Source: Streptomyces sp. CMB-StM0423 | GTDB taxonomy: Bacteria > Actinomycetota > Actinomycetes > Streptomycetales > Streptomycetaceae | Assembly: GCF_002847285.1 (NCBI RefSeq) | Contig: NZ_CP025407.1 | Coordinates: forward strand, 6,079,001 to 6,143,000 | Reading direction: 5' to 3' | Length of the DNA: 64,000 bases | Shown here: positions 16,761 through 24,494 of the stretch, piece after piece | How positions within the stretch are numbered: the stretch's first letter is position 1 | How the letters are laid out: each line of letters opens with the position of its first letter | The notes under the pieces: model-generated | The model's input: only the letters and a program-made list of their open reading frames with translations | The model's database searches: none | Told to the model about the DNA's origin: nothing | Made by a program: the position numbers and the translations under genes

Positions 16761-19612
16761 TGGCCGGGGACACGGGCGCGGGTACCGGTTCCGGTTCCGG
16801 GGTGTGGCCGGGGGAGTGGGTGGAGAGCCGGCTCGGGGTGGAGCTGTCGGGCCCGGCGGAGCTACGGGACCTGGTGGGCCTGGCGCTGCGCCGCAACCCG
16901 CGCCGGGCGCACCTGCTGGTCTCCACGGTGCTGGGCAAGCACGTCCCGCAGCGCCCGGGCCGCATCCACGGTGCGGGCCTGCGCCTCGGCGGCCTCGCCC
17001 GGGACCTGCTGGGCCCCGGGGCCGCGGCCCAAGCGGTGGTCCTCGGCTACGCCGAGACGGCGACGGGCCTGGGCCACTGCGTGGCGGACGGCCTGGGGGC
17101 GAGCGCGTACCTGCACTCCACCCGCCGGGCGGTCCCGGGAGTACGGCGCGCGGGAGGCTTCGAGGAGGAGCACAGCCACGCCACGGAGCACCTGCTGCTC
17201 CCGGCGGACCCGGGGCTGCTGACGGGGGAGGGTCCGCTGGTGCTGGTGGACGACGAGCTGTCGACGGGCCGCACCCTGCGCAACACGATCACGGCCCTCC
17301 ACGCGGCTCGACCCCGGGCCCGGTACGTGGTGGCGGCCCTGACGGACATGCGCTCGGCGGAGGACCGCAGGGCCCTGGAGAAGTCGGCGGCGGACCTGGG
17401 CACACGGGTGGACGTCGTGTCGCTGACGTCGGGAACGGTACGCCTGCCGCCGGACGTGCTGAGCCGCGGCGCGGAACTGGTGACGGAGCACGAGGCGCCG
17501 GCTGCGGGCACGGCGGGGTCGACGGCGTGCGGGCCGGATGCGACGGGGGCTGGCCGCGGACTGAAGGGGGCGGCTTCGCCGGGTGGTCGCGAGGGGATGG
17601 ATGCGGCGGGGGATGCTCCGGGGGGTTCGTCGGGCGGTGCGACCGTGGCGGAGTCGGAGGTTGGACGCGGCCCGGTGACCGGGCCGGCTGACGCCGGTGG
17701 TGGGGAGCACGAGGCGCCTGCGGCGAGATGGCCGGTGGAAGTTGCGCCGCCGGACCCCGCCGACGCCACGGGGCCGGCGGCGGGCGGGCCGGCGCCCGGC
17801 GCCTCCGGCGGCGGGCTGCCGGAGCGCCCGGGGGGCTCGGGAGCGGAGCCCCCGAGTATCGGGAAGGGGCGGGGCCGGGGAACAACTGCCGCCGCCGTGC
17901 GCCGCGTTGCGCTGGGGTGGCCCGCCGGGCTGCCCGACGGGGGGCGGCACGGGTTCGGGGCCGGCCATCGTGCGCGGCTCGATGACGCCCTGCCCGGTAT
18001 GGCGGGAAGGGTCGTCGGCGCGCTCGGGCTGCCCGCCGGCCCCACCCGGCCCGTACGCCTGCTCGTGCTCGGGACGGAGGAGCTGATGTACGCGCCCCTC
18101 CGGCTCGCCACCGCCCTCGCAGACCTTCTCCCCGGCGCCGACGTGCGGTTCTCCTCGACCACCCGCTCGCCCGTGCTGCCCGTCGACCACCCCGGCTACG
18201 CCATCCGCAGCCGGCTCACCTTCCCCGCCCACGACACCCCCGGCGGCACCCGCTACGCGTACAACGTCACCGGCGAGGACGCCTACGACGCCGTCCTCGT
18301 CGTCACCGACTCCGCCGCCGACACCCCCGCCCTGCACGCCCCCCGCGGGCTCCTCGACATGCTCGCCCCGCACACCGACCGGGTGCTCCTCGCCGTGATC
18401 CCCTCCTACGTGCCCCCCGCCGCCGAGACCGAGCCCGCGGCCCTGGCCGAGCCCCTGCGCGGGCCCGCGTTCTCCTCCTACGCCGCCGACGACGTCGGCT
18501 GGCTCCTCAAGGACCTCTCCGACGTCGCCCTCGAAGCCCCCACGGAGGAGCGCGAGGAGGCCATCCAGCGCGGCGGCGCCCACTACGCCGAGTCGCTGCC
18601 CGTCGAGTACCAGCCCAGCCCCGACTACGTACGCCTCTTCCACAGCGCCCTCGACGCCACCGCGGGCCGCATCGCCGAGGCCGTCGCCACCGTCACCGAG
18701 ACCGTGCTCGCCGAGCGGTCGCCCGCACCCGTGCTCGTCTCCCTCGCCCGCGCCGGCACCCCCGTCGGGATCCTGATGCGCCGCTGGGCCCGGCACGCCC
18801 ACGGGCTCGACCTGCCGCACTACGCCGTCTCCATCGTCCGCGGCCGCGGCATCGACACCACCGCGCTGCGCCGGCTCGCCGCCGACCACGACCCCGCCGA
18901 CGTCGTGTTCGTCGACGGCTGGACCGGCAAGGGCGCCATCGCCCGCGAACTCGCCGCCGCCCTCCGCGACTTCCCCGGCTTCGACCCGCGGCTCGCCGTC
19001 CTCGCCGACCCGGGCCGCTGCGTGGACACGTACGGCACCCGCGAGGACTTCCTCATCCCCTCCGCCTGCCTCAACTCCACGGTCTCCGGCCTCATATCCC
19101 GCACCGTGCTGCGCGCCGACCTCATCGGCCCCGCCGACTACCACGGCGCGAAGTTCTACCGCGAGCTGGCCGGCGACGACCTCTCAGGACACTTCCTCGA
19201 CGCCGTCACCGCCCGCTTCCCCGCCCCCGCCGCCGTCCGCCCCATGCCCGCGGCCGCCGAGCGCGAGCCGACCTGGGCGGGCTGGGCCGCGGTCGAGCGG
19301 ATCAGCGAGGCGTACGGCATCGGCGACGTGAACCTCGTCAAGCCCGGTGTCGGCGAGACGACGCGCGTGATGCTGCGCCGGGTGCCGTGGCGCGTGCTGG
19401 CGCGGCGCGGCGCGGGGGCCGACCTGGACCACGTACGGCTGCTCGCGGAGCAGCGGGGGGTGCCGGTGGAGGAGACGGACGATCTGCCGTACACCTGCGT
19501 GGGGTTGATCCACCCGCGGTACACCCGCGGGGCGACCGGCGCGGACGGCACCGCGGCCGCGAAGACCCCGGGCACCCCCCTCCCCGACGCCCCTGGAGCG
19601 CCTGCCCTGTGA
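16760..19612 (+). CDS. Four-domain fusion: PRTase_2-TRSP-PRTase_1/StiP-PELOTA
   Basis: The 950-residue protein joins, in order: an orotate-PRTase-like domain (residues 20-243) with PRPP loop VLVDDELSTGRT at about 160; a Gly/Ala/Pro-rich linker (245-368); a TRSP-type domain (370-550; LLVLGTEELMYAPLRLA); a second phosphoribosyltransferase/StiP-type domain (570-820; LLKDLSDVALE, ILMRRWARHAHG, VVFVDGWTGKGAI); and a PELOTA RNA-binding domain (835-922; IGDVNLVKPGVGETTRV). All belong to the Ter-linked predicted nucleoside pathway. The start overlaps the lyase stop and the end overlaps the HAD gene (GTGA). Domain names are from memory of the families. Confidence 0.88.
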   Translation: MAGDTGAGTGSGSGVWPGEWVESRLGVELSGPAELRDLVGLALRRNPRRAHLLVSTVLGKHVPQRPGRIHGAGLRLGGLARDLLGPGAAAQAVVLGYAETATGLGHCVADGLGASAYLHSTRRAVPGVRRAGGFEEEHSHATEHLLLPADPGLLTGEGPLVLVDDELSTGRTLRNTITALHAARPRARYVVAALTDMRSAEDRRALEKSAADLGTRVDVVSLTSGTVRLPPDVLSRGAELVTEHEAPAAGTAGSTACGPDATGAGRGLKGAASPGGREGMDAAGDAPGGSSGGATVAESEVGRGPVTGPADAGGGEHEAPAARWPVEVAPPDPADATGPAAGGPAPGASGGGLPERPGGSGAEPPSIGKGRGRGTTAAAVRRVALGWPAGLPDGGRHGFGAGHRARLDDALPGMAGRVVGALGLPAGPTRPVRLLVLGTEELMYAPLRLATALADLLPGADVRFSSTTRSPVLPVDHPGYAIRSRLTFPAHDTPGGTRYAYNVTGEDAYDAVLVVTDSAADTPALHAPRGLLDMLAPHTDRVLLAVIPSYVPPAAETEPAALAEPLRGPAFSSYAADDVGWLLKDLSDVALEAPTEEREEAIQRGGAHYAESLPVEYQPSPDYVRLFHSALDATAGRIAEAVATVTETVLAERSPAPVLVSLARAGTPVGILMRRWARHAHGLDLPHYAVSIVRGRGIDTTALRRLAADHDPADVVFVDGWTGKGAIARELAAALRDFPGFDPRLAVLADPGRCVDTYGTREDFLIPSACLNSTVSGLISRTVLRADLIGPADYHGAKFYRELAGDDLSGHFLDAVTARFPAPAAVRPMPAAAEREPTWAGWAAVERISEAYGIGDVNLVKPGVGETTRVMLRRVPWRVLARRGAGADLDHVRLLAEQRGVPVEETDDLPYTCVGLIHPRYTRGATGADGTAAAKTPGTPLPDAPGAPAL

Positions 19613-20457
19613 CCATCATCGCCAGCGACCTCGACCGCACCCTCATCTACTCCCCGACCGCCCTCGCCCTCGGCATGCCCGACGCCGCCGCGCCGCGGCT
19701 GCTGTGCGTCGAGGTCTACGAGGGCAGGCCGCTGTCGTTCCTGACCGAGACCGCCGCCGCGCTGCTCGCGGACCTCGCGGGGCGGGCCCACTTCGTACCG
19801 GTGACGACGCGCACCCGCGAGCAGTACGGCCGCGTCCGGCTGCCCGGGCCGCCGCCGCGGTACGCGATCTGCGCCAACGGCGGCCACCTGCTGGTCGACG
19901 GCGAGGCCGACGCCGGCTGGCGGGCGCGGGTGGGCCGGGAGCTGGCGGCGGGGAGCGCGCCGCTGGCGGAGGTCCGCGCGCACCTGGAGCGGGCCGCGGA
20001 CCCGGCGTGGCTGCGGAAGCTGCGGACGGCGGAGGACCTGTTCGCGTACCTGGTGGTGGAGCGGGCGGCGGTGCCTGAGGAGTGGCTGAAGGAGCTGGGG
20101 GAGTGGGCGGAGGACCGGGGGTGGTCCGTCTCCGCGCAGGGGCGGAAGGTCTACGCGGTGCCGCGGCCGCTGACGAAGAGCGCCGCGGTGGCGGAGGTCG
20201 TACGGCGCGTGGGTGAGCCGGCGGCGGACGGCGCGGCGGCCGGGTCCTCCCCGGACCTCGCGCCCGCGCCGGTGCTGGCCGCCGGGGACTCCCTGCTCGA
20301 CACCGACCTCCTCCTCGCCGCCGACCGCGCCTGGCGGCCGGGGCACGGCGAGCTGGCCGCCCGCGGCTGGACCGCGCCGCACGTCACGGCGCTCGACGAG
20401 CGCGGTGTGGCAGCGGGCGAGGAGATTCTGCGGCAGATGGCAGGATGCCTCCCATGA
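19609..20457 (+). CDS. HAD family phosphatase of the Ter operon
   Basis: The 282-residue protein has HAD motif I DLDRTLIY at its N-terminus, motif II in VPVTTRTREQY, a Lys in KVYAVPRPLTKSAAV and motif IV GDSLLDTD. The position of the insert after motif II suggests a type II cap. GTG 19609 overlaps the preceding stop by four bases. In Ter clusters this phosphatase is predicted to dephosphorylate a phosphoribosylated intermediate made by the upstream PRTases. Confidence 0.88.
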   Translation: MTIIASDLDRTLIYSPTALALGMPDAAAPRLLCVEVYEGRPLSFLTETAAALLADLAGRAHFVPVTTRTREQYGRVRLPGPPPRYAICANGGHLLVDGEADAGWRARVGRELAAGSAPLAEVRAHLERAADPAWLRKLRTAEDLFAYLVVERAAVPEEWLKELGEWAEDRGWSVSAQGRKVYAVPRPLTKSAAVAEVVRRVGEPAADGAAAGSSPDLAPAPVLAAGDSLLDTDLLLAADRAWRPGHGELAARGWTAPHVTALDERGVAAGEEILRQMAGCLP

Positions 20458-21131
20458 CCTCTCCCTCTCCCGCGGGCCGGGACAAGCGACCTGACCAGAC
20501 GCCTGAGCTGTACCGGTACGTGCTGGACCACAACCCGCCGCTGGACACCGTGCAGCGCGATCTGGTGGAGCTGACGCACAGCCGCTTCCCCGACTCGGCG
20601 AGCATGCAGTCCGCGCAGGAGCAGGGTCCGCTGCTGGCGTTCCTGGTACGTCTCGTCGGTGCCCGGCACGTCGTGGAGGTGGGCACGTTCACCGGGTTCT
20701 CGTCGCTGTCCATGGCGCAGGCGCTGCCGGCCGACGGGAAGCTGGTGGCGCTCGACGTCTCCGAGGAGTGGACGGCGTACGCGCGCGAGGCGTGGGAGAA
20801 GGGCGGCGTCGCGGACCGGGTGGAACTGCGGCTGGGGCCCGCGGCGGACTCGCTGCGGGCGATGCCCGCGGAGCCGCACATCGACCTGGCGTACCTGGAC
20901 GCGGACAAGGGCGGCTACGTCGGGTACTGGGAGGAGCTGGTGCCGCGGATGCGGCCCGGCGGGCTGATCGTCGCGGACAATGTGCTCTTCCACGGCCGGG
21001 TCGTGGACCCTGACGCCACCGGCGGGGCGGCGGCGATCCGGGCGTTCAACGACCACGTGGTGGCGGACGCCCGGATGGACTCGGTGCTGCTGACGGTCGC
21101 GGACGGCCTCACCGTCGCGCGGCGCCGGTAG
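20454..21131 (+). CDS. Class I O-methyltransferase (CCoAMT/COMT type)
   Basis: The 225-residue protein matches bacterial caffeoyl-CoA O-methyltransferase-like enzymes: VVEVGTFTGFSSLSMAQALP (SAM motif I), VALDVSEEWTAYAREAW, the metal-ligand region AYLDADKGGYVGYWEE, and GGLIVADNVLFHGRV. These transfer methyl groups to catechol-like or CoA-bound substrates with a divalent metal. The ATG at 20454 overlaps the HAD stop (ATGA), so the gene is coupled to the Ter operon; an ATG nine bases earlier is also possible. Whether it modifies the operon's metabolite is unknown. Confidence 0.9.
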   Translation: MTSPSPAGRDKRPDQTPELYRYVLDHNPPLDTVQRDLVELTHSRFPDSASMQSAQEQGPLLAFLVRLVGARHVVEVGTFTGFSSLSMAQALPADGKLVALDVSEEWTAYAREAWEKGGVADRVELRLGPAADSLRAMPAEPHIDLAYLDADKGGYVGYWEELVPRMRPGGLIVADNVLFHGRVVDPDATGGAAAIRAFNDHVVADARMDSVLLTVADGLTVARRR

Positions 21132-21756
21132 CGGCCCGGGCCTCCTCGTCGGCCTCCGCTGCCGCCTCCTCCTCGTTACGGGTGCGCCAGTACGGGTTGT
21201 CGTGGGGGAGCCGGCCGCTGACGCGCCCGTACATCCCGAACATCGCCAGGACCACGCCCAGGATGAAGCTGAAGAACACGTTCTGCATCCTGAACGCGAA
21301 GAAGTTCCAACTGGTGTCCAGGACGGCGAGGTTGACGAAGCCGCTGAGGATGAAGAGCCCGCCGAGGACCATGTTGAGCGTCGAGGCGAAGTTGCCGCCG
21401 CGGACCATGCCGTAGAGCAGCACCACGCCGGCGACGATGGACAGGACGCTCAGCGAGCCGTTGCTGTTCAGGCCGAGGGTCTGGTGGCCGCCGGTGTCGA
21501 AGAACCCGATGGTGTCGACGAGGCCGAGGATGCCGAACACCAGCAGGAAGAGGCCGGCGATGCCGGCGCCGGCGCGGTAGACGTTGCTGAGGTGGTGGTC
21601 GACGGGCAGATGCTCGTCGAGCTTGGTGTGCTGGTGCGCGGGATGGCCGATGTTGACGCGGTCCTTGAGGGCTTCGCGGCTGCCGACCACCTCGCCATGG
21701 GGCGGTTCGGCCAGGGGGTGCGGCAGGGACTCCATGACGTGCTGCTGTTCCGCCAT
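21109..21756 (-). CDS. DUF4383 membrane protein
   Basis: The 215-residue protein has a polar N-terminal third and four hydrophobic helices (AGIAGLFLLVFGILGLVD, LSVLSIVAGVVLLYGMV, LNMVLGGLFILSGFV, VFFSFILGVVLAMFGMYG) ending in a charged tail. The pattern is that of DUF4383 inner-membrane proteins of unknown role, often stress-induced in Streptomyces. AAGGAGG lies seven bases before the ATG. Its end overlaps the convergent methyltransferase by 23 bases. Confidence 0.85.
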   Translation of the reverse strand: MAEQQHVMESLPHPLAEPPHGEVVGSREALKDRVNIGHPAHQHTKLDEHLPVDHHLSNVYRAGAGIAGLFLLVFGILGLVDTIGFFDTGGHQTLGLNSNGSLSVLSIVAGVVLLYGMVRGGNFASTLNMVLGGLFILSGFVNLAVLDTSWNFFAFRMQNVFFSFILGVVLAMFGMYGRVSGRLPHDNPYWRTRNEEEAAAEADEEARAATGAARR

Positions 21757-21869
21757 GGCGGGACCTCCTTACGGCGGTCGTACTGCAGTGCCGTAATCCA
21801 GGATCCGCCCGGTCCGCATACCGGGGCAAGTCGCCCACGTCAGGCGCCGTACGCTACGGCGCCGGGCGG

Positions 21870-22091
21870 CTACGCGCAGCAACCGCCGCCGCAGCACCCG
21901 CCCCCGCCCCCGCCCGCCTGCGGCGCGGCTCCGGCGCCGGTGGCGGCGCCGCCGACGGCGACGGTGGAGAGCAGCTTGACGGTGTCGTCGTGGCCCTGCG
22001 GGCAGTCCGCGGGAGCGGAGGACTCGGCCATGGGCCGGCTGACCTCGAAGGTCGTCCCGCAGGACCGGCAGCGGTACTCGTATCGCGGCAT
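21870..22091 (-). CDS. FmdB-type zinc ribbon protein
   Basis: The 73-residue protein begins PRYEYRCRSCGTTFEV with one CxxC pair, and has a single Cys plus PQGH in place of the second pair. It ends in a Gly/Cys-rich tail (GGCCGGGCC). This is the FmdB/CxxC_CXXC_SSSS family, small predicted regulatory zinc ribbons. The Cys-rich tail is common in actinobacterial copies. Confidence 0.88.
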   Translation of the reverse strand: MPRYEYRCRSCGTTFEVSRPMAESSAPADCPQGHDDTVKLLSTVAVGGAATGAGAAPQAGGGGGGCCGGGCCA

Positions 22092-22206
22092 GGCGGACAG
22101 CCTATCGCTGGTACGGGACGTGGCGTAGGGCGCGCGGGGCGGCGAGGGCTGCGGCCGGGGTCAGCCGGGGGCGGGCCCGCGCGGCGGCGGCCGACGACGG
22201 CCGGGG

Positions 22207-23478
22207 TCAGCGGGCGGTGCCGGCGCCGCGCGCGGTCCGTATCGCCTGGACCACCTCGGCGACCGTCTCGCGGACCGCCTCCAGCTCCTCCAGGAAGCTC
22301 CAGTAGTCGGGGTGCCGCCCCGTGAGGGCCGCCTCCGCCCGGTCCACGCGCTCGACCGCCGCGTCCAGCGGCCCCGCGTGCCGGGGGTCGGGGCGGTCGC
22401 GGCCGGCCATCGCGAGGCGCTGCGCGTCGCGGATGGCGAAGCGGGTGCGGTTCACCTCCGAGGTGCGGTCCTTCTCCACCGCGTCGAGGCGGTGGAGCCG
22501 GTCGCGGGTGGCGTCCACGGCCTCGTCGGTCTGGTTCAGCAGCGCCCGTACGCTCGCCAGCAGCGCGATCGCGTCCGGCCATCGCTGCTCGCGGCGGGCC
22601 CGGGAGGCGTCGGCGATCTTCTCCTCCGCCTCGGTGACGGCCTGCGCGGCGCGGTCCGGCACCTCCTGCAGATCGCGCCAGCAGGCCAGCGCGAAGCGCC
22701 GGCGCAGCTCGCTGAGCACCGGCTTGACCTTCTCGGCGCGGGTGGCAAGCGCCTGCGCGCGGGTGCGGAGGCTGACCAGGCGGCGGTCGATCTCCTCGGC
22801 GCGCTGCGGCAACTGCTCGGCCTCGCTGCGCAGCGCCTCCGCGTCGCGCTGCACGCCCACGGCGCGGTGGATGGTCTCCTGCACGCCGTGCCGCCCGGCG
22901 CCCTCGTTGAGCTTCGTCAGCTCCGGCCCGAGCCCGGCGAGGCGGGCGGCCAGATCGTCGGCCTGGAAGCCCTTGCCGCGCACCCCGTCCAGCGCCGTCG
23001 TCGCCGCCAGCAGCGCCTGCCGGGCCCGCTCCACGGCGGGCGCGAGCCGGGCGAGCTGGCTCTCGGCCTGGTCGAGCAGGGGGCCGAGGCCGTGCGCGAA
23101 GTGGTTGAGGTCGGCGCGGACCTTCTCCAGCCCGTTGGTGGCCTGCTGCAATTCGTGCCGGGCGCGGGAGGCGGTGCCGTGGTCCAGGTCGTCGCGGTCG
23201 AGGTCGTAGGAGTCGACGGCACTGATGTACGTGTGGCTGACCTCGTCGATGCGCCGGCCCAGGTCGGCGAAGTCCGAGGTCGCCTTGCGGGCGGCCGGCG
23301 AGTCGTCGACGGCGGCGATCGTCTCCACGGAGATGCGCAGGTCGCGCTGCGCAGTATCCAGCTCGTAGAACGCGGTCGCGGCGGCGTCCTTGGCCGCCTG
23401 TGCCTCGGCCCGAGCCCCGTCACCCCGGTCTCCCCAGCCCCACCGCCGGGTGCCGCCTCCGCCTCCGCCGAATGCCAC
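22207..23478 (-). CDS. Large coiled-coil protein of unknown function
   Basis: The 423-residue protein starts with a Gly-rich AFGGGGGGTRRWGWG segment and then is almost entirely helical with heptad-like Leu/Ala and charged residues (for example GLGPLLDQAESQLARLAP, TRAEKVKPVLSELRRRF). There is no signal peptide, membrane helix or nucleotide-binding motif. I do not recognise a named family; it may be a cytoskeletal or scaffolding protein. It is divergent from tRNA-Val. Confidence 0.75.
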   Translation of the reverse strand: MAFGGGGGGTRRWGWGDRGDGARAEAQAAKDAAATAFYELDTAQRDLRISVETIAAVDDSPAARKATSDFADLGRRIDEVSHTYISAVDSYDLDRDDLDHGTASRARHELQQATNGLEKVRADLNHFAHGLGPLLDQAESQLARLAPAVERARQALLAATTALDGVRGKGFQADDLAARLAGLGPELTKLNEGAGRHGVQETIHRAVGVQRDAEALRSEAEQLPQRAEEIDRRLVSLRTRAQALATRAEKVKPVLSELRRRFALACWRDLQEVPDRAAQAVTEAEEKIADASRARREQRWPDAIALLASVRALLNQTDEAVDATRDRLHRLDAVEKDRTSEVNRTRFAIRDAQRLAMAGRDRPDPRHAGPLDAAVERVDRAEAALTGRHPDYWSFLEELEAVRETVAEVVQAIRTARGAGTAR

Positions 23479-23618
23479 GAGACCCCTTTCCGTGCCGTGC
23501 GCTCCCCTGGAGACTCATTCTCCCACCAGGGCTGAACGAACACACGGCCCACGACGATCCCCGCCGCCCCCGCAGGTCGATCGCCGCCGGCGGGGCACGA
23601 TACGCTGTCCCCGCGTCC

Positions 23619-23693
23619 GGGCGCGTAGCTCAGCGGTAGAGCGCTGCCCTTACAAGGCAGATGTCGGCGGTTCGAACCCGTCCGCGCCCACCA
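23619..23693 (+). tRNA. tRNA-Val (anticodon UAC)
   Basis: The cloverleaf is complete: acceptor GGGCGCG/CGCGCCC, D arm GCTC/GAGC, anticodon stem CTGCC/GGCAG with loop CTTACAA (anticodon TAC), T arm GGCGG-TTCGAAC-CCGTC, discriminator A at 23690 and an encoded CCA at 23691-23693. Its 3' half (23656-23690) is the left copy of a 35-bp repeat whose other copy is at 27479-27513. Confidence 0.97.
23656..23690 (+). other. Putative attL in the tRNA-Val 3' end
   Basis: These 35 bases match 27479-27513 at 32 positions, with the last 15 (ACCCGTCCGCGCCCA) identical. Integrases that use tRNA sites recreate the tRNA 3' end and leave such a copy at the far end, as here. Confidence 0.7.
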
Positions 23694-23707
23694 GACTGAC
23701 CAGCGAT

Positions 23708-23743
23708 GGAGCCCCGCACCGAGACAGGTGCGGGGCTCTTTCG
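23708..23743 (+). terminator. Terminator after tRNA-Val
   Basis: A stem of about 11 bp (AGCCCCGCACC with GGTGCGGGGCT) and a 6-base loop, followed by CTTT, lies 15 bases after the tRNA. Confidence 0.88.
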
Positions 23744-23824
23744 GCATCAACGGGGATCACGAAAGGATTCGACGCCGGCCCGGAGCCGCCGGCCGTGACG
23801 TTTTCTCCGGCCACCCACCGGCAG

Positions 23825-23975
23825 ACCGAAGGAATCTTCGCGTGGCCGCACGACTTCCGGCGCCTGCGGATCCGCCGGGAACGCCGTGCCGACATCCACG
23901 AAGCGTTCCTCGAACTCGCTTGCTGCCTGTTCACCCGCCGCCAACTCAGCTCACTGTCCGAGCCGTTGGATGGGC
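23825..23975 (+). pseudogene. IS5-family transposase C-terminal remnant
   Basis: One frame reads GIFAWPHDFRRLRIRRERR followed by ADIHEAFLELACCLFTRRQL. This closely resembles the C-terminus of IS5-group DDE transposases (typically FRRLRIRWE-R-D-DIHEAFL-L). No upstream transposase sequence, start or terminal repeats are present, so it is a truncated scar. It lies just inside the left end of the putative island. The family match is from memory. Confidence 0.7.
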
Positions 23976-24074
23976 GGTGCGCGAATCGGCCGAGACCGCT
24001 TCTCCGGCTGACGCCGCCACACACCTTGCTCTACGGTCTTTTTACCGGTGTCCAGGGTGCGTCAGGGGGTTCGG

Positions 24075-24494
24075 GTGGACGGTGTGGAATCCGATCAGGT
24101 CAGGGTGAACGTGTTCGTGCCCGCGGATCCGGATCTCGTCGCCGGGGCGCAGGAGGCTTTCGCGGCTGTCGCGAGCGTCGGCAAGAGCGTCGACGCCCGC
24201 GGGACCGTACCCCTCGGGGACGCCCTGCTGATCGGTTCGGTCGCGACGTCCGCTCTCGCCTACCTGATCAACACCTTGCGCAAGGCGTGGAGCAAGGGCG
24301 TCGTGATCGACGGGATCGGTCGACAACTCACGATTCGGCAGGACCCGGCGCTGCCGCGCGGTCTTGTCGTGGTGCGCTCCACATCAGGTGAGGTGACCGT
24401 TCGTGACGGGGTCGGGCTGACAGACGTCATCGCCAGGGCGCTGCCCTCGGGCGGCAATGACAGCGCGAACGCCGGAGGCCCGGACAATGCCTGA
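24075..24494 (+). CDS. Small protein resembling effector-associated component EACC1
   Basis: The 139-residue protein starts at GTG 24075 with GGGGG five bases upstream. It has an N-terminal strand (VRVNVFVPADP), a central amphipathic or hydrophobic helix (LGDALLIGSVATSALAYLINTLRKAW), then a beta-rich half (VVIDGIGRQLTIRQDP, LVVVRSTSGEVTVRDG). The strand-helix-strand layout recalls EACC1 proteins of actinobacterial conflict systems, but the match is loose and I would not assert it. It overlaps the next gene by eight bases, so the two are coupled. Confidence 0.6.
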   Translation: MDGVESDQVRVNVFVPADPDLVAGAQEAFAAVASVGKSVDARGTVPLGDALLIGSVATSALAYLINTLRKAWSKGVVIDGIGRQLTIRQDPALPRGLVVVRSTSGEVTVRDGVGLTDVIARALPSGGNDSANAGGPDNA

